A stretch of 64,000 nucleotides of DNA. Origin: Lentzea cavernae (GTDB lineage Bacteria; Actinomycetota; Actinomycetes; Mycobacteriales; Pseudonocardiaceae). The notes beneath the pieces were generated by a model, which made no database searches, was not told the origin of the DNA, and saw only the letters and a list, made by a program, of their open reading frames with translations. The position numbers and the translations under genes were made by a program. Below, in pieces: positions 43,902-53,543 of this stretch (position 1 is its first letter; every line of letters begins with the position of its first letter). The stretch spans positions 1-64,000 of the forward strand of contig NZ_BNAR01000025.1 of the NCBI RefSeq assembly GCF_014653695.1, given 5' to 3'.

Positions 43902-44849
43902 GTGATGCGTACAGTTTCGGACATGCTGGCGTTTGCTGTGACGGACGGGATGCTGCACTTCGAGCTGACCGCCACGTACGAGATCTTCACCGCCCCGCAG
44001 CTCGACTACGACGTCAGGTTCTGCGGTGACGCGCCGGTTCGCGCCGGGCGGTTCACGCTGGAGCCTGATCTTCCGCTCGACCGGCTCGTCGAAGCGGACA
44101 CGGTGGTGGTGCCGGCCGTGGAGGACGTCGACCGGCCGCTCGACCCGGAGCTGGTTCGCGCTGTCGGAGAGGCCCACGGGAGAGGGGCGCGGATCATGTC
44201 GTTGTGCACGGGTGCGTTCGTGCTGGCCGAGGCCGGGCTGCTCGACGGGCTCCGCGCGACCACGCACTGGGGGCACACCGACGAGCTGGCCAGGCGGTAT
44301 CCGCGCGTGGAGGTCGACCCGGACGTGCTCTACGTCGACAACGGGCAGGTGTTGACGAGTGCGGGCAAGGCGGCGGCGATCGACCTGAGCCTGCACGTGA
44401 TCCGGAGTGATCACGGTGCCGCGACGGCGAACACGGCGGCGCGTCGGCTCGTCGTGCCGCCGCACCGGGACGGTGGGCAGGCGCAGTTCGTGCTGGCGCC
44501 GGTGCCGTCGGGGGAGGGGCATCCGCTCACGGAGCTGTTCGAGTGGGTGTCGGCGCGGTTCGACCGGATGATCACGGTCGAGGACATGGCGCGGCAGGCC
44601 AACATGAGTTCGCGGCACCTCGCGCGGCTCTTCAGGGCCGTCACGGGCACCACTCCGCTGCAGTGGCTGCACGTGCAGCGGATCCGGCGGGCGCAGGAGC
44701 TGCTGGAGATGACGGACGACAGCGTGGACCAGATCGCGGAGGCGTCCGGGATGGGGACGGCCACGACGTTGCGCCGGCACTTCCACCGGACCGTCGGTGT
44801 GCCGCCGGACACGTACCGCCGCACGTTCCGCCCCGTCGGTGGCAGATAG
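43902..44849 (+). CDS. GlxA-type AraC regulator with DJ-1/PfpI domain
   Basis: 315 residues. The N-terminal DJ-1/PfpI-like domain (residues 8-175) has the nucleophile-elbow segment IMSLCTGAFVLAEAGLLDG and the following THWGHTDELAR. The AraC double helix-turn-helix covers ~215-310: MITVEDMARQANMSSRHLARLFRAVTG and DQIAEASGMGTATTLRRHFHRTVG. Other in-frame start codons lie just downstream (second ATG at 43905, ATG at 43923). It is divergent from the dehydrogenase-like gene. Confidence 0.92.
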   Translation: MMRTVSDMLAFAVTDGMLHFELTATYEIFTAPQLDYDVRFCGDAPVRAGRFTLEPDLPLDRLVEADTVVVPAVEDVDRPLDPELVRAVGEAHGRGARIMSLCTGAFVLAEAGLLDGLRATTHWGHTDELARRYPRVEVDPDVLYVDNGQVLTSAGKAAAIDLSLHVIRSDHGAATANTAARRLVVPPHRDGGQAQFVLAPVPSGEGHPLTELFEWVSARFDRMITVEDMARQANMSSRHLARLFRAVTGTTPLQWLHVQRIRRAQELLEMTDDSVDQIAEASGMGTATTLRRHFHRTVGVPPDTYRRTFRPVGGR

Positions 44850-44871
44850 GGCAGGGCGTTAGGTTGTCCTG

Positions 44872-46284
44872 ATGAGCAACGGACAGCGCATCGGGGCGCG
44901 GGTGTTGCGGCGCAAGCCGATCGACCAGCTGACTCATCCCGGCAGCGAACTCAAGCGCACCATGGGTGTCGGCCACCTCACGATGATCAGCATCGGTGCC
45001 ACGCTCGGCACCGGCATTTTCGTCGTGCTGGGGGAGGCGGTGCCGCAGGCCGGGCCCGCCATCGTGCTGTCGTTCGTGCTGGCGGGCATCACCGCGTTGT
45101 TCTCCGCCTTGTCGTACGCCGAGCTCGCGGGCCTGATCCCCGCGTCCGGCTCCTCGTACTCCTACACCTACGCGACCCTCGGCGAGATCGTGGCGTGGGT
45201 CTGCGGCTGGTGCCTGGTCCTGGAGTACGGCGTCTCGGTCGCGGCGGTCGCGGTCGGGTGGGGGCAGTACGTCAACGAGCTGCTGCACCTGGTGACGGGT
45301 CTGCGGATCCCGGACGTGCTGAGCCAGCCGCCGGGCGCGGGCGGGATCGTCAACGTCCCCGCCGTGCTGGTCGTGGTGATCTCGATGCTGGTGCTGCTCG
45401 GGGGCGCGAAGGGCAGTGCCCGCACGAACACCGTCCTGGTGTGGGTGAAGGTCGGCGCGCTGCTGATGTTCTGCGCGGTCGCGTTCACCGCGTTCAAGGC
45501 GGGCAACTTCGCGCCGCTGTTCCCGCTGGGGCTGGCCGGCATGAGCGCCGGCGCGGCCACGTTGTTCTTCTCCTACATCGGTTTCGACGCCGCGTCGACC
45601 GCTGGCGAGGAGGCCGAGAACCCGCAGCGGGACCTGCCGCGCGCGATCATCATCTCGCTGGTCGTGGTCACCGCGCTGTACTGCGCGGTCGCGCTGGCCG
45701 CGGTCGGGGCGATGCCGTGGCAGACGTTCGAGGGCACGGAGGCGGCGCTGGCGCGGGTGCTGACGGACAACACCGGGAGCACGATCTGGCCGATCCTGCT
45801 GTCGATCGGTGCCGTCGTCGCGATCACCTCTGTGGTGCTGACCGTCCTCTACGGACAGACGCGCATCCTGTACGCCATGTCCCGCGACGGGCTGGTGCCG
45901 TCGTTCTTCTCGAAGCTCAGCCCGCGCACCGGTGTGCCGTTCGCGAACACGGTCGTCGTCGGCCTGTTCATCGCCGTGCTGGCCGCGCTGGTGCCGCTGG
46001 GGGCGCTGGCCGACGCGACGAGCATCGGCACGCTGTTCGCGTTCGCGCTGGTCAACATCGCGGTGATCATCCTGCGGCGCACCGAACCGGACCGCGAGCG
46101 CAGCTTCCGGGTGCCGCTCTCGCCCGTGACCCCGTTGCTGGGACTGGCGTTCTGCGTCTACATGATGTTCAGCCTCGGGCTGGAGACCTGGATCGCGTTC
46201 CTCGGCTGGATGGCCCTCGGGTTCGTCGTCTACTTCGGGTACGGCGTGCGCAAGGCCCGTCTCGAGGTTCAGGCCAGCGACTGA
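44872..46284 (+). CDS. APC-superfamily amino acid permease
   Basis: 470 residues with about 12 membrane helices. The first helix carries the APC glycine motif MISIGATLGTGIFVVLGEAV, followed by ELAGLIPASGSSYSYTYATLGEIVAWVCGW and FFSYIGFDAASTAGEEAENPQRDLPRAI. This resembles the cationic amino acid transporter (CAT/YfnA) subgroup. The gene overlaps the convergent HD-protein gene by 16 bp. Confidence 0.93.
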   Translation: MSNGQRIGARVLRRKPIDQLTHPGSELKRTMGVGHLTMISIGATLGTGIFVVLGEAVPQAGPAIVLSFVLAGITALFSALSYAELAGLIPASGSSYSYTYATLGEIVAWVCGWCLVLEYGVSVAAVAVGWGQYVNELLHLVTGLRIPDVLSQPPGAGGIVNVPAVLVVVISMLVLLGGAKGSARTNTVLVWVKVGALLMFCAVAFTAFKAGNFAPLFPLGLAGMSAGAATLFFSYIGFDAASTAGEEAENPQRDLPRAIIISLVVVTALYCAVALAAVGAMPWQTFEGTEAALARVLTDNTGSTIWPILLSIGAVVAITSVVLTVLYGQTRILYAMSRDGLVPSFFSKLSPRTGVPFANTVVVGLFIAVLAALVPLGALADATSIGTLFAFALVNIAVIILRRTEPDRERSFRVPLSPVTPLLGLAFCVYMMFSLGLETWIAFLGWMALGFVVYFGYGVRKARLEVQASD

Positions 46285-46871
46285 AGCTCGCGGGCGAGGT
46301 TGGCCCGCGCGTGGGCGTCCCACAGCTGCCGCGCGGGCTCGCTGACGAACAACTTCTCGCGCTCCAGCAGGGTCTTCAGCACCTTCGACCGGCCCGCGCG
46401 CCACGTCTCGTCGTCGTACTGCGAGTACTCCTGGCGCACGGCCGCGCTGTAGCGCTCGTAGTGCTCCGGCTCCGAGCCGAGGATCGCCAGGTCGGCGTCG
46501 AGCAGCACGTGCGCCAGCGGGTCGTCGGACGAGTGCGTGATCGTGGCCAGCACCAACGACTCCACGCGCGCGACATGCGCCTCCTCCACCCCGGCCAGGC
46601 GTTCGCGGGCCCACGCGGCTGAGGCCCGTTCGTCCTCGCCGGGCTTGCCGTCGTAGATCACGTCGTGCGCGCAGGCCGCCAGCGCGAGGACCGCCCGTTC
46701 CTCGACGGTGAACGCGAACGCGTCGGCCAGCGCCGACGAGTCGCGGACGACGGACACCACGTGGAAGGTGTTGTGGTAGGTCCGGTGCGGTTCGGCGTAG
46801 CGCTCCATCAGGTCGCCCGCGTCCGGCGCACCGCCGAGCGCGCGGACCGCGTCGTCCCAGATCCGTCTCAC
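46269..46871 (-). CDS. HD-domain predicted metal-dependent phosphohydrolase
   Basis: 200 residues from the GTG at 46871. The HD fold shows YHNTFHVVSVV near residue 33, the HD pair in LAACAHDVIYDGKPGEDE, and a later LLDADLAILG Asp. It is of the type annotated as predicted metal-dependent HD superfamily phosphohydrolase. It overlaps the glycosyltransferase gene by 4 bp, suggesting one transcript. Confidence 0.88.
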   Translation of the reverse strand: MRRIWDDAVRALGGAPDAGDLMERYAEPHRTYHNTFHVVSVVRDSSALADAFAFTVEERAVLALAACAHDVIYDGKPGEDERASAAWARERLAGVEEAHVARVESLVLATITHSSDDPLAHVLLDADLAILGSEPEHYERYSAAVRQEYSQYDDETWRAGRSKVLKTLLEREKLFVSEPARQLWDAHARANLARELQSLA

Positions 46872-47950
46872 CGCGCCAGTTCCTCCTCGACGACGTCCGC
46901 GGCGACCGCGCTGCCGCCCGCCCGGTGAATCATCCGCTGCATGTCCTTCACCCGCGCGGAGATCGCGGAATCCGACATCAGCTGATCCACCAACGAGCGC
47001 ACACCCTCCACGGTCACCGTGTCGAGCAGCACACCGAGCCCCAGCTCCTCGACGCGCTGACCGTTGAGCCGCTGGTCGGTCATGTGCGGCGCGACGATCA
47101 TCGGCACGCCGTGGTGCAGCGCCTCCATCACACCGCCCATGCCTCCTCGCGTCACGAACACGCTCGCGTGCTCCAGCACGGCCGGCTGCGGTACGTCTTC
47201 GTGCGTTTCGACGTTCATGGCAGGACTCAGGACTTTGCCCTTCGTGACGAGGTGCCACGGCATTCCACGCGCGGCGTCCGCGCAAACCTGCGTGCCCGTC
47301 GTCGCGAGCACCACCGGCCTGTCCGGCGGCGGTTCCCACGTGCCCTGGAAAGCGCGGGCGGACAGGCAGGGGCCGGTGAAGGCGACGTGCTCGCCGAACG
47401 TGTCGCCCTCGGGCTGGAACTGCCGGGGGAACAGGGCGATCCGGCGGCGCGCGCCCGAGACGAACTCCGGCAGCGCGCTGCCGAGGAAGCCGTGCACCCT
47501 GGTGAAGAACCTGATCGCGTCCGGGTCGAACGCGCGCGGCGGCACCACCGCGGTGCCGAGCGACCAGTGCTCGTTGCTCGTCAGCAGGCCTTCCACCAGC
47601 ACGTTCGGCACCTCCAGGCGGTGCGCGACGACACCGCCGGACCAGGCCGCGATGTCCCACACCACCAGGTCCGGCCGGTCGTCGCGGAACACGTCCTCGA
47701 GCTGCGGCAGCACCGACTCGGCCTCGGTGAGCGCCAGCCGGGTGGCCTCGTAGAGCGAGCTGGGCAGCGCGTCGGGAAGCGTTGTCGCGTACGGGATCGC
47801 GGTCGCGCCGCACTCGGCGACCGCGGGGGCGAACGGCGCGGTGGCCGGGCAGCTCACCCGGTGGCCCCGGCGCACGAGCTCGGCGATCAGCCCGAGCGCG
47901 GGCAGGAGGTGTCCGCGCTCGGCCATGAGGAAGACCGCGATGTGCGCCAC
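46868..47950 (-). CDS. MGT-family (GT1) glycosyltransferase
   Basis: 360 residues from a GTG. The N-terminal acceptor domain starts HIAVFLMAERGHLLPALGLIAELVRRGH. The C-terminal donor domain has VFVTRGGMGGVMEALHHGVPMIVAPHMTDQRLNGQRVEELGLG, the sugar-nucleotide site of the macrolide glycosyltransferase (OleD/Mgt) group. The canonical His of the HGG motif is an Arg here (TRGG). Such enzymes glycosylate macrolides or other small molecules, often as self-protection. The acceptor is unknown. Confidence 0.9.
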   Translation of the reverse strand: MAHIAVFLMAERGHLLPALGLIAELVRRGHRVSCPATAPFAPAVAECGATAIPYATTLPDALPSSLYEATRLALTEAESVLPQLEDVFRDDRPDLVVWDIAAWSGGVVAHRLEVPNVLVEGLLTSNEHWSLGTAVVPPRAFDPDAIRFFTRVHGFLGSALPEFVSGARRRIALFPRQFQPEGDTFGEHVAFTGPCLSARAFQGTWEPPPDRPVVLATTGTQVCADAARGMPWHLVTKGKVLSPAMNVETHEDVPQPAVLEHASVFVTRGGMGGVMEALHHGVPMIVAPHMTDQRLNGQRVEELGLGVLLDTVTVEGVRSLVDQLMSDSAISARVKDMQRMIHRAGGSAVAADVVEEELAR

Positions 47951-48008
47951 AAGACAGGTAAACGTCGTTCGATTCCTGGTGGTTCACCGGCACTTGTCGT
48001 GAATCTGT

Positions 48009-50282
48009 TCAGGTTTTCCTGCTCTTGTCCCAAGGGCGTTCCGGCCAGTGGTGCTTGGGATACCTGCCCTTCAGCTCACTGCGCACCTTGAGGTAGCCGT
48101 TGCGCCAGAACGTCCTGAGGTCGCTCGTCACGGCGGTCGGGCGGCCGGCGGGCGAGAGCAGGTGCACCACCACCGGGACTCCGGCGATCTGCGGGGTGTC
48201 GGCCCACTTCATGGCGTCCTGGATGCGGACGGAGAGCACGGGCTGGTCCTGCGTGTAGTCGACCTTGCCCTGGCCGATGCGTTCCGGTGCGAGCTTGTCG
48301 AACTCCGCCGCCTCCGGGTACGGGAGCAGGCTCCGGAGCAGGTTCGTCGTGTCGATCTTGGCCAGGTCGGAGCGCTTCTTCGCCTTGCCGAGGTCGATCG
48401 CGCGGATCAGGTGCTCGTCGTCGACGCTCGGCCAGCCGCGGGTCCGGTGCAGGAACGCCATGCGCTCGCGCAGGCGAAGCGCGCTGTCGGGCCACTTGAG
48501 CAGGCCCAGGCCTTCGGCTTCGAGACCGAGGCGGAGTGCCTGCTGCGACTTCGCGAGGTCGTTGAGGGGGCGTTCGTCGAGGGTGATCGCGCCGAGCTTG
48601 CGGACCTCGTTCGCGATGACGTCGCCGCCCCAGCGGATGTCGTCCTCGGTGTGCACGAGGGCCTCCGCCGCGGTGACGGCGAGTTCCTCGTCGGCCGGGG
48701 CGGCGAGGCGGACGCGGCCGTGCTTGCTGCCCGGTTCGCGGTCGGCGATCGCGATCGCCAGCCACTTGTTGTGCGAGTCGGTGTGCTCGACGGCCGTGCC
48801 GTTGGCCATCAGGTAGACGTTGCTGTTCTTGGACCGGCGCTTCGCCAGTCGTTCCGGGTAGGCGAGTGCGACGACGAGCGCGGGGTCGCCGTTGCCGACC
48901 GGGTTGGTGCCGAGTTTCTCGAGCTTCTTGACCTCCTTGCGCCACTTGCCCGGTGACTTCAGGGCGGTCGCGAGATCGCTGGTGCTGGGGTGCGTGCTGT
49001 CGTCGAGCAGTGCCACGACCTCGGCGGCGGTCCGGTTGCCCGCGAGCGCGCTGCCGTCGATGAGGGCGCGGCCCAGGCGCGGGTGCAGGCCGACGCTCGC
49101 GATGCGGTCGCGGCGGCCGGGTTCGAGCGCGCCGATGGCGTCGAGGGTCTCCCGCCCCGCCATGAGCGCACCCTCCGGCGGGGCGTCCCACCAGTTCAGG
49201 GCGCTGCCGTCCGGGGTGCCCCACACCGCCAGCTCGAGGGCGAGCCTGGTGAGGTCGGCGGTCTTGATCTCCGGTTCCGGGTAGCGGGGCAGCGTCGAGT
49301 GCTCGTGCTCCGGCCAGCAGCGGTAGACGCGGCCCGGTGCCTCACGTCCGGCGCGCCCGGCGCGTTGCTCGGCGACGGCCTGCGAGACGCGGATCGTGGC
49401 GAGGCCCGCGAGACCCCGGCGGTGGTCGACGCGCGGCACTCGGGCGAGGCCCGCGTCCACGACCGCGCGGACGCCGGGGACGGTGAGGCTGGACTCGGCG
49501 ATGCTCGTGGCGAGCACGACCCGCTGGTTCGGGCCGGGCCGCAGGGCGGCGTCCTGGGTCTGGGCGTTGAGCTGGCCGTGCAGGACGACCGTGTCGGCGT
49601 TGAGCAGGCTCGCCGTCCGGTTGATCTCCCTGACACCGGGCAGGAACGCGAGCACGTCACCGTCCACTTCGGACAGTGCCTTGTTGATGGCCCGCGCGAC
49701 CGTGGTCTCGACGTGCTCGTTGCGCGCGGGCGGGACGTACGTGATCTCCGTGGGGAACATGCGCGACTCGGTGTGCAGGACCGGGGCGTTGAGCAGGTCC
49801 GAGAGTCTTTGTGCGGCAACGGTTGCTGACGTCGCCAGGAGTTTGAGGTCCGGGCGCAGGCCCGCTTTGGCGTCCAGCAGCAGCGCGAGGAGGAGGTCGG
49901 CGTCGAGGTGGCGTTCGTGGCACTCGTCCAGCAGGACCGTGCCGACGCCTTTGAGCTCCTGGTCGTGCTGGAGCCGGCGCACGAGAAGACCGCTGGTCAC
50001 GACCTCGATGCGGGTGTGCCTGCTGGTCTTGCGGTCGCCCCTGACCGAGTAGCCGACGGTGTGGCCGACCGGTTCGCCCAGCAGGCTCGCCATCCGCGCG
50101 GCGGCGGCGCGGGCGGCGATCCGGCGGGGTTCGGCGACGACGACCCTGCCTTCGAGCGCGAGCGGGACCAGCGTCGTCTTGCCGGTGCCCGGCGGCGCCA
50201 CCAGGACGGCTGCCCCGTGTTCCTGGAGCTGCTCCAGGAGTTGCGGGAGAACGGACTTCACCGGGAGATCGGGCAGGTGCAC
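48009..50282 (-). CDS. hrpB: ATP-dependent helicase HrpB
   Basis: 757 residues from the GTG at 50282. DEAH-family motifs: Walker A VAPPGTGKTTLVPL near residue 30, motif Ia AEPRRIAARAAAARM, motif II DECHERH, motif III LLATSAT, motif V VVLATSIAESSLTVPG, motif VI QRAGRAGREAPGRVYR. The C-terminal HrpB domain ends PKHHWPERPWD. The role is presumably in RNA metabolism; HrpB loss is mild in other bacteria. A longer reading from 50441 lacks family features. Confidence 0.95.
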   Translation of the reverse strand: MHLPDLPVKSVLPQLLEQLQEHGAAVLVAPPGTGKTTLVPLALEGRVVVAEPRRIAARAAAARMASLLGEPVGHTVGYSVRGDRKTSRHTRIEVVTSGLLVRRLQHDQELKGVGTVLLDECHERHLDADLLLALLLDAKAGLRPDLKLLATSATVAAQRLSDLLNAPVLHTESRMFPTEITYVPPARNEHVETTVARAINKALSEVDGDVLAFLPGVREINRTASLLNADTVVLHGQLNAQTQDAALRPGPNQRVVLATSIAESSLTVPGVRAVVDAGLARVPRVDHRRGLAGLATIRVSQAVAEQRAGRAGREAPGRVYRCWPEHEHSTLPRYPEPEIKTADLTRLALELAVWGTPDGSALNWWDAPPEGALMAGRETLDAIGALEPGRRDRIASVGLHPRLGRALIDGSALAGNRTAAEVVALLDDSTHPSTSDLATALKSPGKWRKEVKKLEKLGTNPVGNGDPALVVALAYPERLAKRRSKNSNVYLMANGTAVEHTDSHNKWLAIAIADREPGSKHGRVRLAAPADEELAVTAAEALVHTEDDIRWGGDVIANEVRKLGAITLDERPLNDLAKSQQALRLGLEAEGLGLLKWPDSALRLRERMAFLHRTRGWPSVDDEHLIRAIDLGKAKKRSDLAKIDTTNLLRSLLPYPEAAEFDKLAPERIGQGKVDYTQDQPVLSVRIQDAMKWADTPQIAGVPVVVHLLSPAGRPTAVTSDLRTFWRNGYLKVRSELKGRYPKHHWPERPWDKSRKT

Positions 50283-50308
50283 GCCGTTGAGTGTGTCAGG
50301 GTGGCCGC

Positions 50309-51358
50309 ATGGGGATGATCGGCGTGGCATCTGGGGTCCTGTCCTCGCTGCGGTCCGGGCGGACCGTGCGGCAGTGGCGGCACGTGCCGATGGTGTCGGC
50401 GTCGTCGATGACGGCGTCCGTGCTGGCCGTGGTTCCCGCACGCGACGAGGAAGCCACGTTGCCGCGGTTGCTGCCCGGCCTGGTCGGGCAGCCGGGCGTG
50501 CGCGTCGTGGTGGTGGACGACGCCTCCGGGGACGCGACGGCCTCCGTTGCCCGGTCTCTCGGCGCCGAGGTGGTCGAGTCGTCAGGGCCGGCCGACGGCT
50601 GGGCCGGGAAGACGCACGCGATGCACCTCGGCGTTCAGGCCGTCCGGGACGAGGAGTGGCTGTTGTTCGTCGACGCCGACGTCACGTGTGCTCCCGACCT
50701 CGTCGGGCGGTTGGTCGCCACGGCCTCCGAACTGGGCGCGGACCTGGTGTCGTCGTCGGGGCGCGGAACCGGACCCGCCTGGTGGTTCCTGCTGCCCGCG
50801 TTCAACACGCTGGTGTTCGAGGGTTCGCCGCCGGACGGCCGCGGGGCCACGGCGCTCGCGGTCGGGCATTGCGTCCTGGTGCGCCGCACCGCCTTCGAGG
50901 CCGCGGGCGGCTGGGAGGCGATCGCGGGCACCCACGCCGACGACGTCGGGCTGGGCACGCTGGTCAGGGACTCCGGCGGTGTCGTGCGTTTCGTCGACGC
51001 CACGGCGTTGCTGACGACGTCGGGCATCGGCACGGTCGCGGACTGCTGGCGCTTGTTGCGCAAGAGCATCCAGCCGGCGTTCCGGGAGATGTTCGGTCCG
51101 TGGGGACGCCCCCTGCTGGTGGTCGCGGGGGTGCTGCACCTCGCGTACGGGCTGGTCCCGGTGCTGCGGTGGCGGTCGCCGTGGGCGTGGCTGGCGTGGT
51201 TCGCGCAGGCCGTGCCGCACCGCGAGTTCGTGCGGCGGATCGGTGCTCCGGAGGCCTCGGCCGTGCTGGCTCCGTTGTCGTGGGCGACGATTGGCGTGTT
51301 CCTGCTGGACTGCGCGTTGCGTCCAGGTGCCCAGTGGAAGGACCGCCGCGTTGGTTGA
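50309..51358 (+). CDS. GT2-family glycosyltransferase (HpnB/CrtQ-like)
   Basis: 349 residues from the ATG at 50309 (nearby alternative starts exist). The GT-A fold reads VLAVVPARDEEATLPRLLPGL, VVVVDDASGDAT, GWAGKTHAMHLGVQ and the metal-binding LLFVDADVTCAPDLVG, then GTHADDVGLGTLVRDSGG. Two or three C-terminal membrane helices follow (residues ~255-345). It resembles hopanoid- or carotenoid-associated glycosyltransferases. Divergent from hrpB with only 26 bp between starts. Confidence 0.87.
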   Translation: MGMIGVASGVLSSLRSGRTVRQWRHVPMVSASSMTASVLAVVPARDEEATLPRLLPGLVGQPGVRVVVVDDASGDATASVARSLGAEVVESSGPADGWAGKTHAMHLGVQAVRDEEWLLFVDADVTCAPDLVGRLVATASELGADLVSSSGRGTGPAWWFLLPAFNTLVFEGSPPDGRGATALAVGHCVLVRRTAFEAAGGWEAIAGTHADDVGLGTLVRDSGGVVRFVDATALLTTSGIGTVADCWRLLRKSIQPAFREMFGPWGRPLLVVAGVLHLAYGLVPVLRWRSPWAWLAWFAQAVPHREFVRRIGAPEASAVLAPLSWATIGVFLLDCALRPGAQWKDRRVG

Positions 51359-52160
51359 CCCGTTGCGCGACCCGGACGACCCGGAGCTGCTCGACCCCTA
51401 CCAGTCGCGCTCGCTCGCGATCCTGGTCGAGGGGGCGCGGCTCGCGTCGGGCGCCGTCCGGTACGGGAAGGTGGGCAAGGTCGGCAGCGCGGCCGTCGTG
51501 ATCAACCGCGAGAACCCGCTGCCGTCCGGCAACTTCGGGTGCGCGCTGGACGGGACGTCGGTCGAGGTCGCGTCCACGTTGCTGCGGCTGGAGCAGACGT
51601 TCGCGGACGCGGGCCGCGCGGAGGCCGTCGTGTACGCGTCGCCGACGACCGTGGACGAGATCGAGGGGATCGCCGACGACTCCGGCTGGTACGCCGTCGA
51701 GGAGCTGCAGACCGTGGTGCACCGCGGGTCCGCTCCGGAGTCCTCCGAGGTCAGGCGGGCCGTGGACGCGGACCTGCCCGGCATCGTCGAGCTGCTGTCC
51801 GACGAGCTGGTCGGCAACCGGGAGCGCCTGGGCCGGTGGCTCGGGCACCGGCTGGACGACCCGCGGTGCCTGGTGCTGGTCGTCGACGACGGCGACCGGA
51901 TCGGCGGGTTCGTGTCGGGCTTCGCCGAGCGCGGCGTGGGCCTGGTCGAGCAGTGCGTGGTGCGTCCGGCGCGCCGCCGCCGGGGCGTGGGGCGGTCGCT
52001 GGTGGTCTCCGCTGTCGCGGCCCTGCGCTCTGCCGGCGCGATGCTGGTGGCGTCGCAGGTGGACGAGGGTCCGGGAGAGCGGTTCGCCGAGGCGTGCGGG
52101 TTCGTTGCGGCGTATCCGGTGACTGCTTATGTACGCAGAGTGGATGAGCTACTCGACTGA
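51351..52160 (+). CDS. GNAT-family N-acetyltransferase
   Basis: 269 residues from a TTG at 51351 overlapping the glycosyltransferase stop by 8 bp, which decides the start. The C-terminal GNAT domain has [30 protein letters not shown] (acetyl-CoA loop RRRRGVG) and ends EACGFVAAYPVTAYVRRVDELL. The N-terminal part resembles other two-domain GNATs. Substrate unknown. Coupled to the GT2 gene. Confidence 0.85.
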   Translation: MVDPLRDPDDPELLDPYQSRSLAILVEGARLASGAVRYGKVGKVGSAAVVINRENPLPSGNFGCALDGTSVEVASTLLRLEQTFADAGRAEAVVYASPTTVDEIEGIADDSGWYAVEELQTVVHRGSAPESSEVRRAVDADLPGIVELLSDELVGNRERLGRWLGHRLDDPRCLVLVVDDGDRIGGFVSGFAERGVGLVEQCVVRPARRRRGVGRSLVVSAVAALRSAGAMLVASQVDEGPGERFAEACGFVAAYPVTAYVRRVDELLD

Positions 52161-52210
52161 GTTAGTTAGTTGCCGCGTGACATATCCTTAGCAGGGCTAA
52201 GGGAGGCTTT

Positions 52211-53497
52211 GTGCGCGAGCGGTTGCCGGTCGAGGTGTGGGTTCTGGTCGCGGCGAGTTTCATCATCGCCGTCGGGTTCGGGATCGTGGCACCCGTTCTG
52301 CCGGTGTACGCGGCTTCGTTCGGTGTGGGTCACACCGCCGTAGCGGCCCTGATCAGCGCGTTCGCGTTCGTCCGGCTGGCGTTCGCGCCGGTCAGCGGCA
52401 AACTCGTCAACCGCTTCGGCGAGCCTCGCGTCTACATCGTCGGCATCCTCATCGTGGCCCTGGGCACGGCGATGAGCGGGTTCTCGACGAGCTACGCCGA
52501 GATGCTGTCGTGGCGTGCGCTGGCCGGCGTCGGGTCGACGATGTTCACCGTCGCCGCGCTGGGCCTGTTGATCCGGATCACCCCGGCGCCGATGCGCGGG
52601 CGGGCCTCCGGGATGTGGGCCGCGGGGTTCCTCATCGGCAACGTCGCCGGCCCGATCGTCGGTGCGGGCCTGGTGCCGTTCGGGCTGTGGGTGCCGTTCG
52701 TGTCGTACGGCCTGTTGCTGTGCCTCGCGGCGTTCGTGGTCTGGTTCTTCCTGCGGCGCTCGACGCTCGTGGAGATCGACAGGACCAACACCGACGTTCC
52801 CATGACAGTGCGCGAGGCCGTGCGTCACGGCGCCTACCGGGCCGCCCTGGCGTCCGGGTTCGCGAACGGCTGGGCGGTGTTCGGCGTCCGCATCTCGCTC
52901 GTGCCCGTGTTCGTCATCGAGGCTCTGAAGCACAGCCCGGCCGTCGCCGGCATCTCGATGTCCGTCTTCGCCGGCGGCAACGCGGCGATGCTGTTCGTGT
53001 CCGGCCGCATCGCCGACACCCGCGGCCGCAAGCCCGTCGCCATCGTCGGCCTGCTGGTGAGCGGCGCCGCGACGGTCTGGATGGGCTTCACCGGCGACCT
53101 GTGGACGTTCATGGCCGCCTCGCTCATCGCGGGCATGGGCGCCGGCCTGCTCAACCCGCCGCAGAACGCCGTCGTGGCCGACGTCATCGGCCCGCGCGGC
53201 AAGGGCGGCCCCGTCCTCGCGGGCTTCCAGATGGTGACGGACCTGGGCGCGATCATCGGCCCGCTGTGCGCGGGCCTGCTGGCCGACTCGTTCGGCTTCG
53301 GAGCCTCGTTCGCCATCACCGGCGCCGCACTGCTGCTCTCGGTGCTCTTCTGGTTCAACGCTCCTGAGACCCTGCCCACGCACGAGGAGGAGCACACGGC
53401 CACCGCCGTGGCACCGGAGTGCGGCTGCCTGGACGAAAGCGCCGAGATCCCGACCGGCGAACGCGTCGGCGGAAAGCCACGTCACCCGGAAGCGTGA
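52211..53497 (+). CDS. MFS transporter (DHA1-type)
   Basis: 428 residues from a GTG preceded by gggagg. About 12 membrane helices. The inter-helix 2/3 motif GKLVNRFGEPRV follows FAFVRLAFAPVS. Motif C is present as GFLIGNVAGPIVGAGL, and the second-half loop reads GRIADTRGRKPVAIVG. This is the proton-driven drug efflux type. The cytoplasmic tail is acidic with a CGC segment. Substrate unknown. Confidence 0.92.
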   Translation: MRERLPVEVWVLVAASFIIAVGFGIVAPVLPVYAASFGVGHTAVAALISAFAFVRLAFAPVSGKLVNRFGEPRVYIVGILIVALGTAMSGFSTSYAEMLSWRALAGVGSTMFTVAALGLLIRITPAPMRGRASGMWAAGFLIGNVAGPIVGAGLVPFGLWVPFVSYGLLLCLAAFVVWFFLRRSTLVEIDRTNTDVPMTVREAVRHGAYRAALASGFANGWAVFGVRISLVPVFVIEALKHSPAVAGISMSVFAGGNAAMLFVSGRIADTRGRKPVAIVGLLVSGAATVWMGFTGDLWTFMAASLIAGMGAGLLNPPQNAVVADVIGPRGKGGPVLAGFQMVTDLGAIIGPLCAGLLADSFGFGASFAITGAALLLSVLFWFNAPETLPTHEEEHTATAVAPECGCLDESAEIPTGERVGGKPRHPEA

Positions 53498-53543
53498 TTG
53501 CGCGCTCAGCTTTCTTTTAGTTTGTGTCGCTACCCTCGTCGCC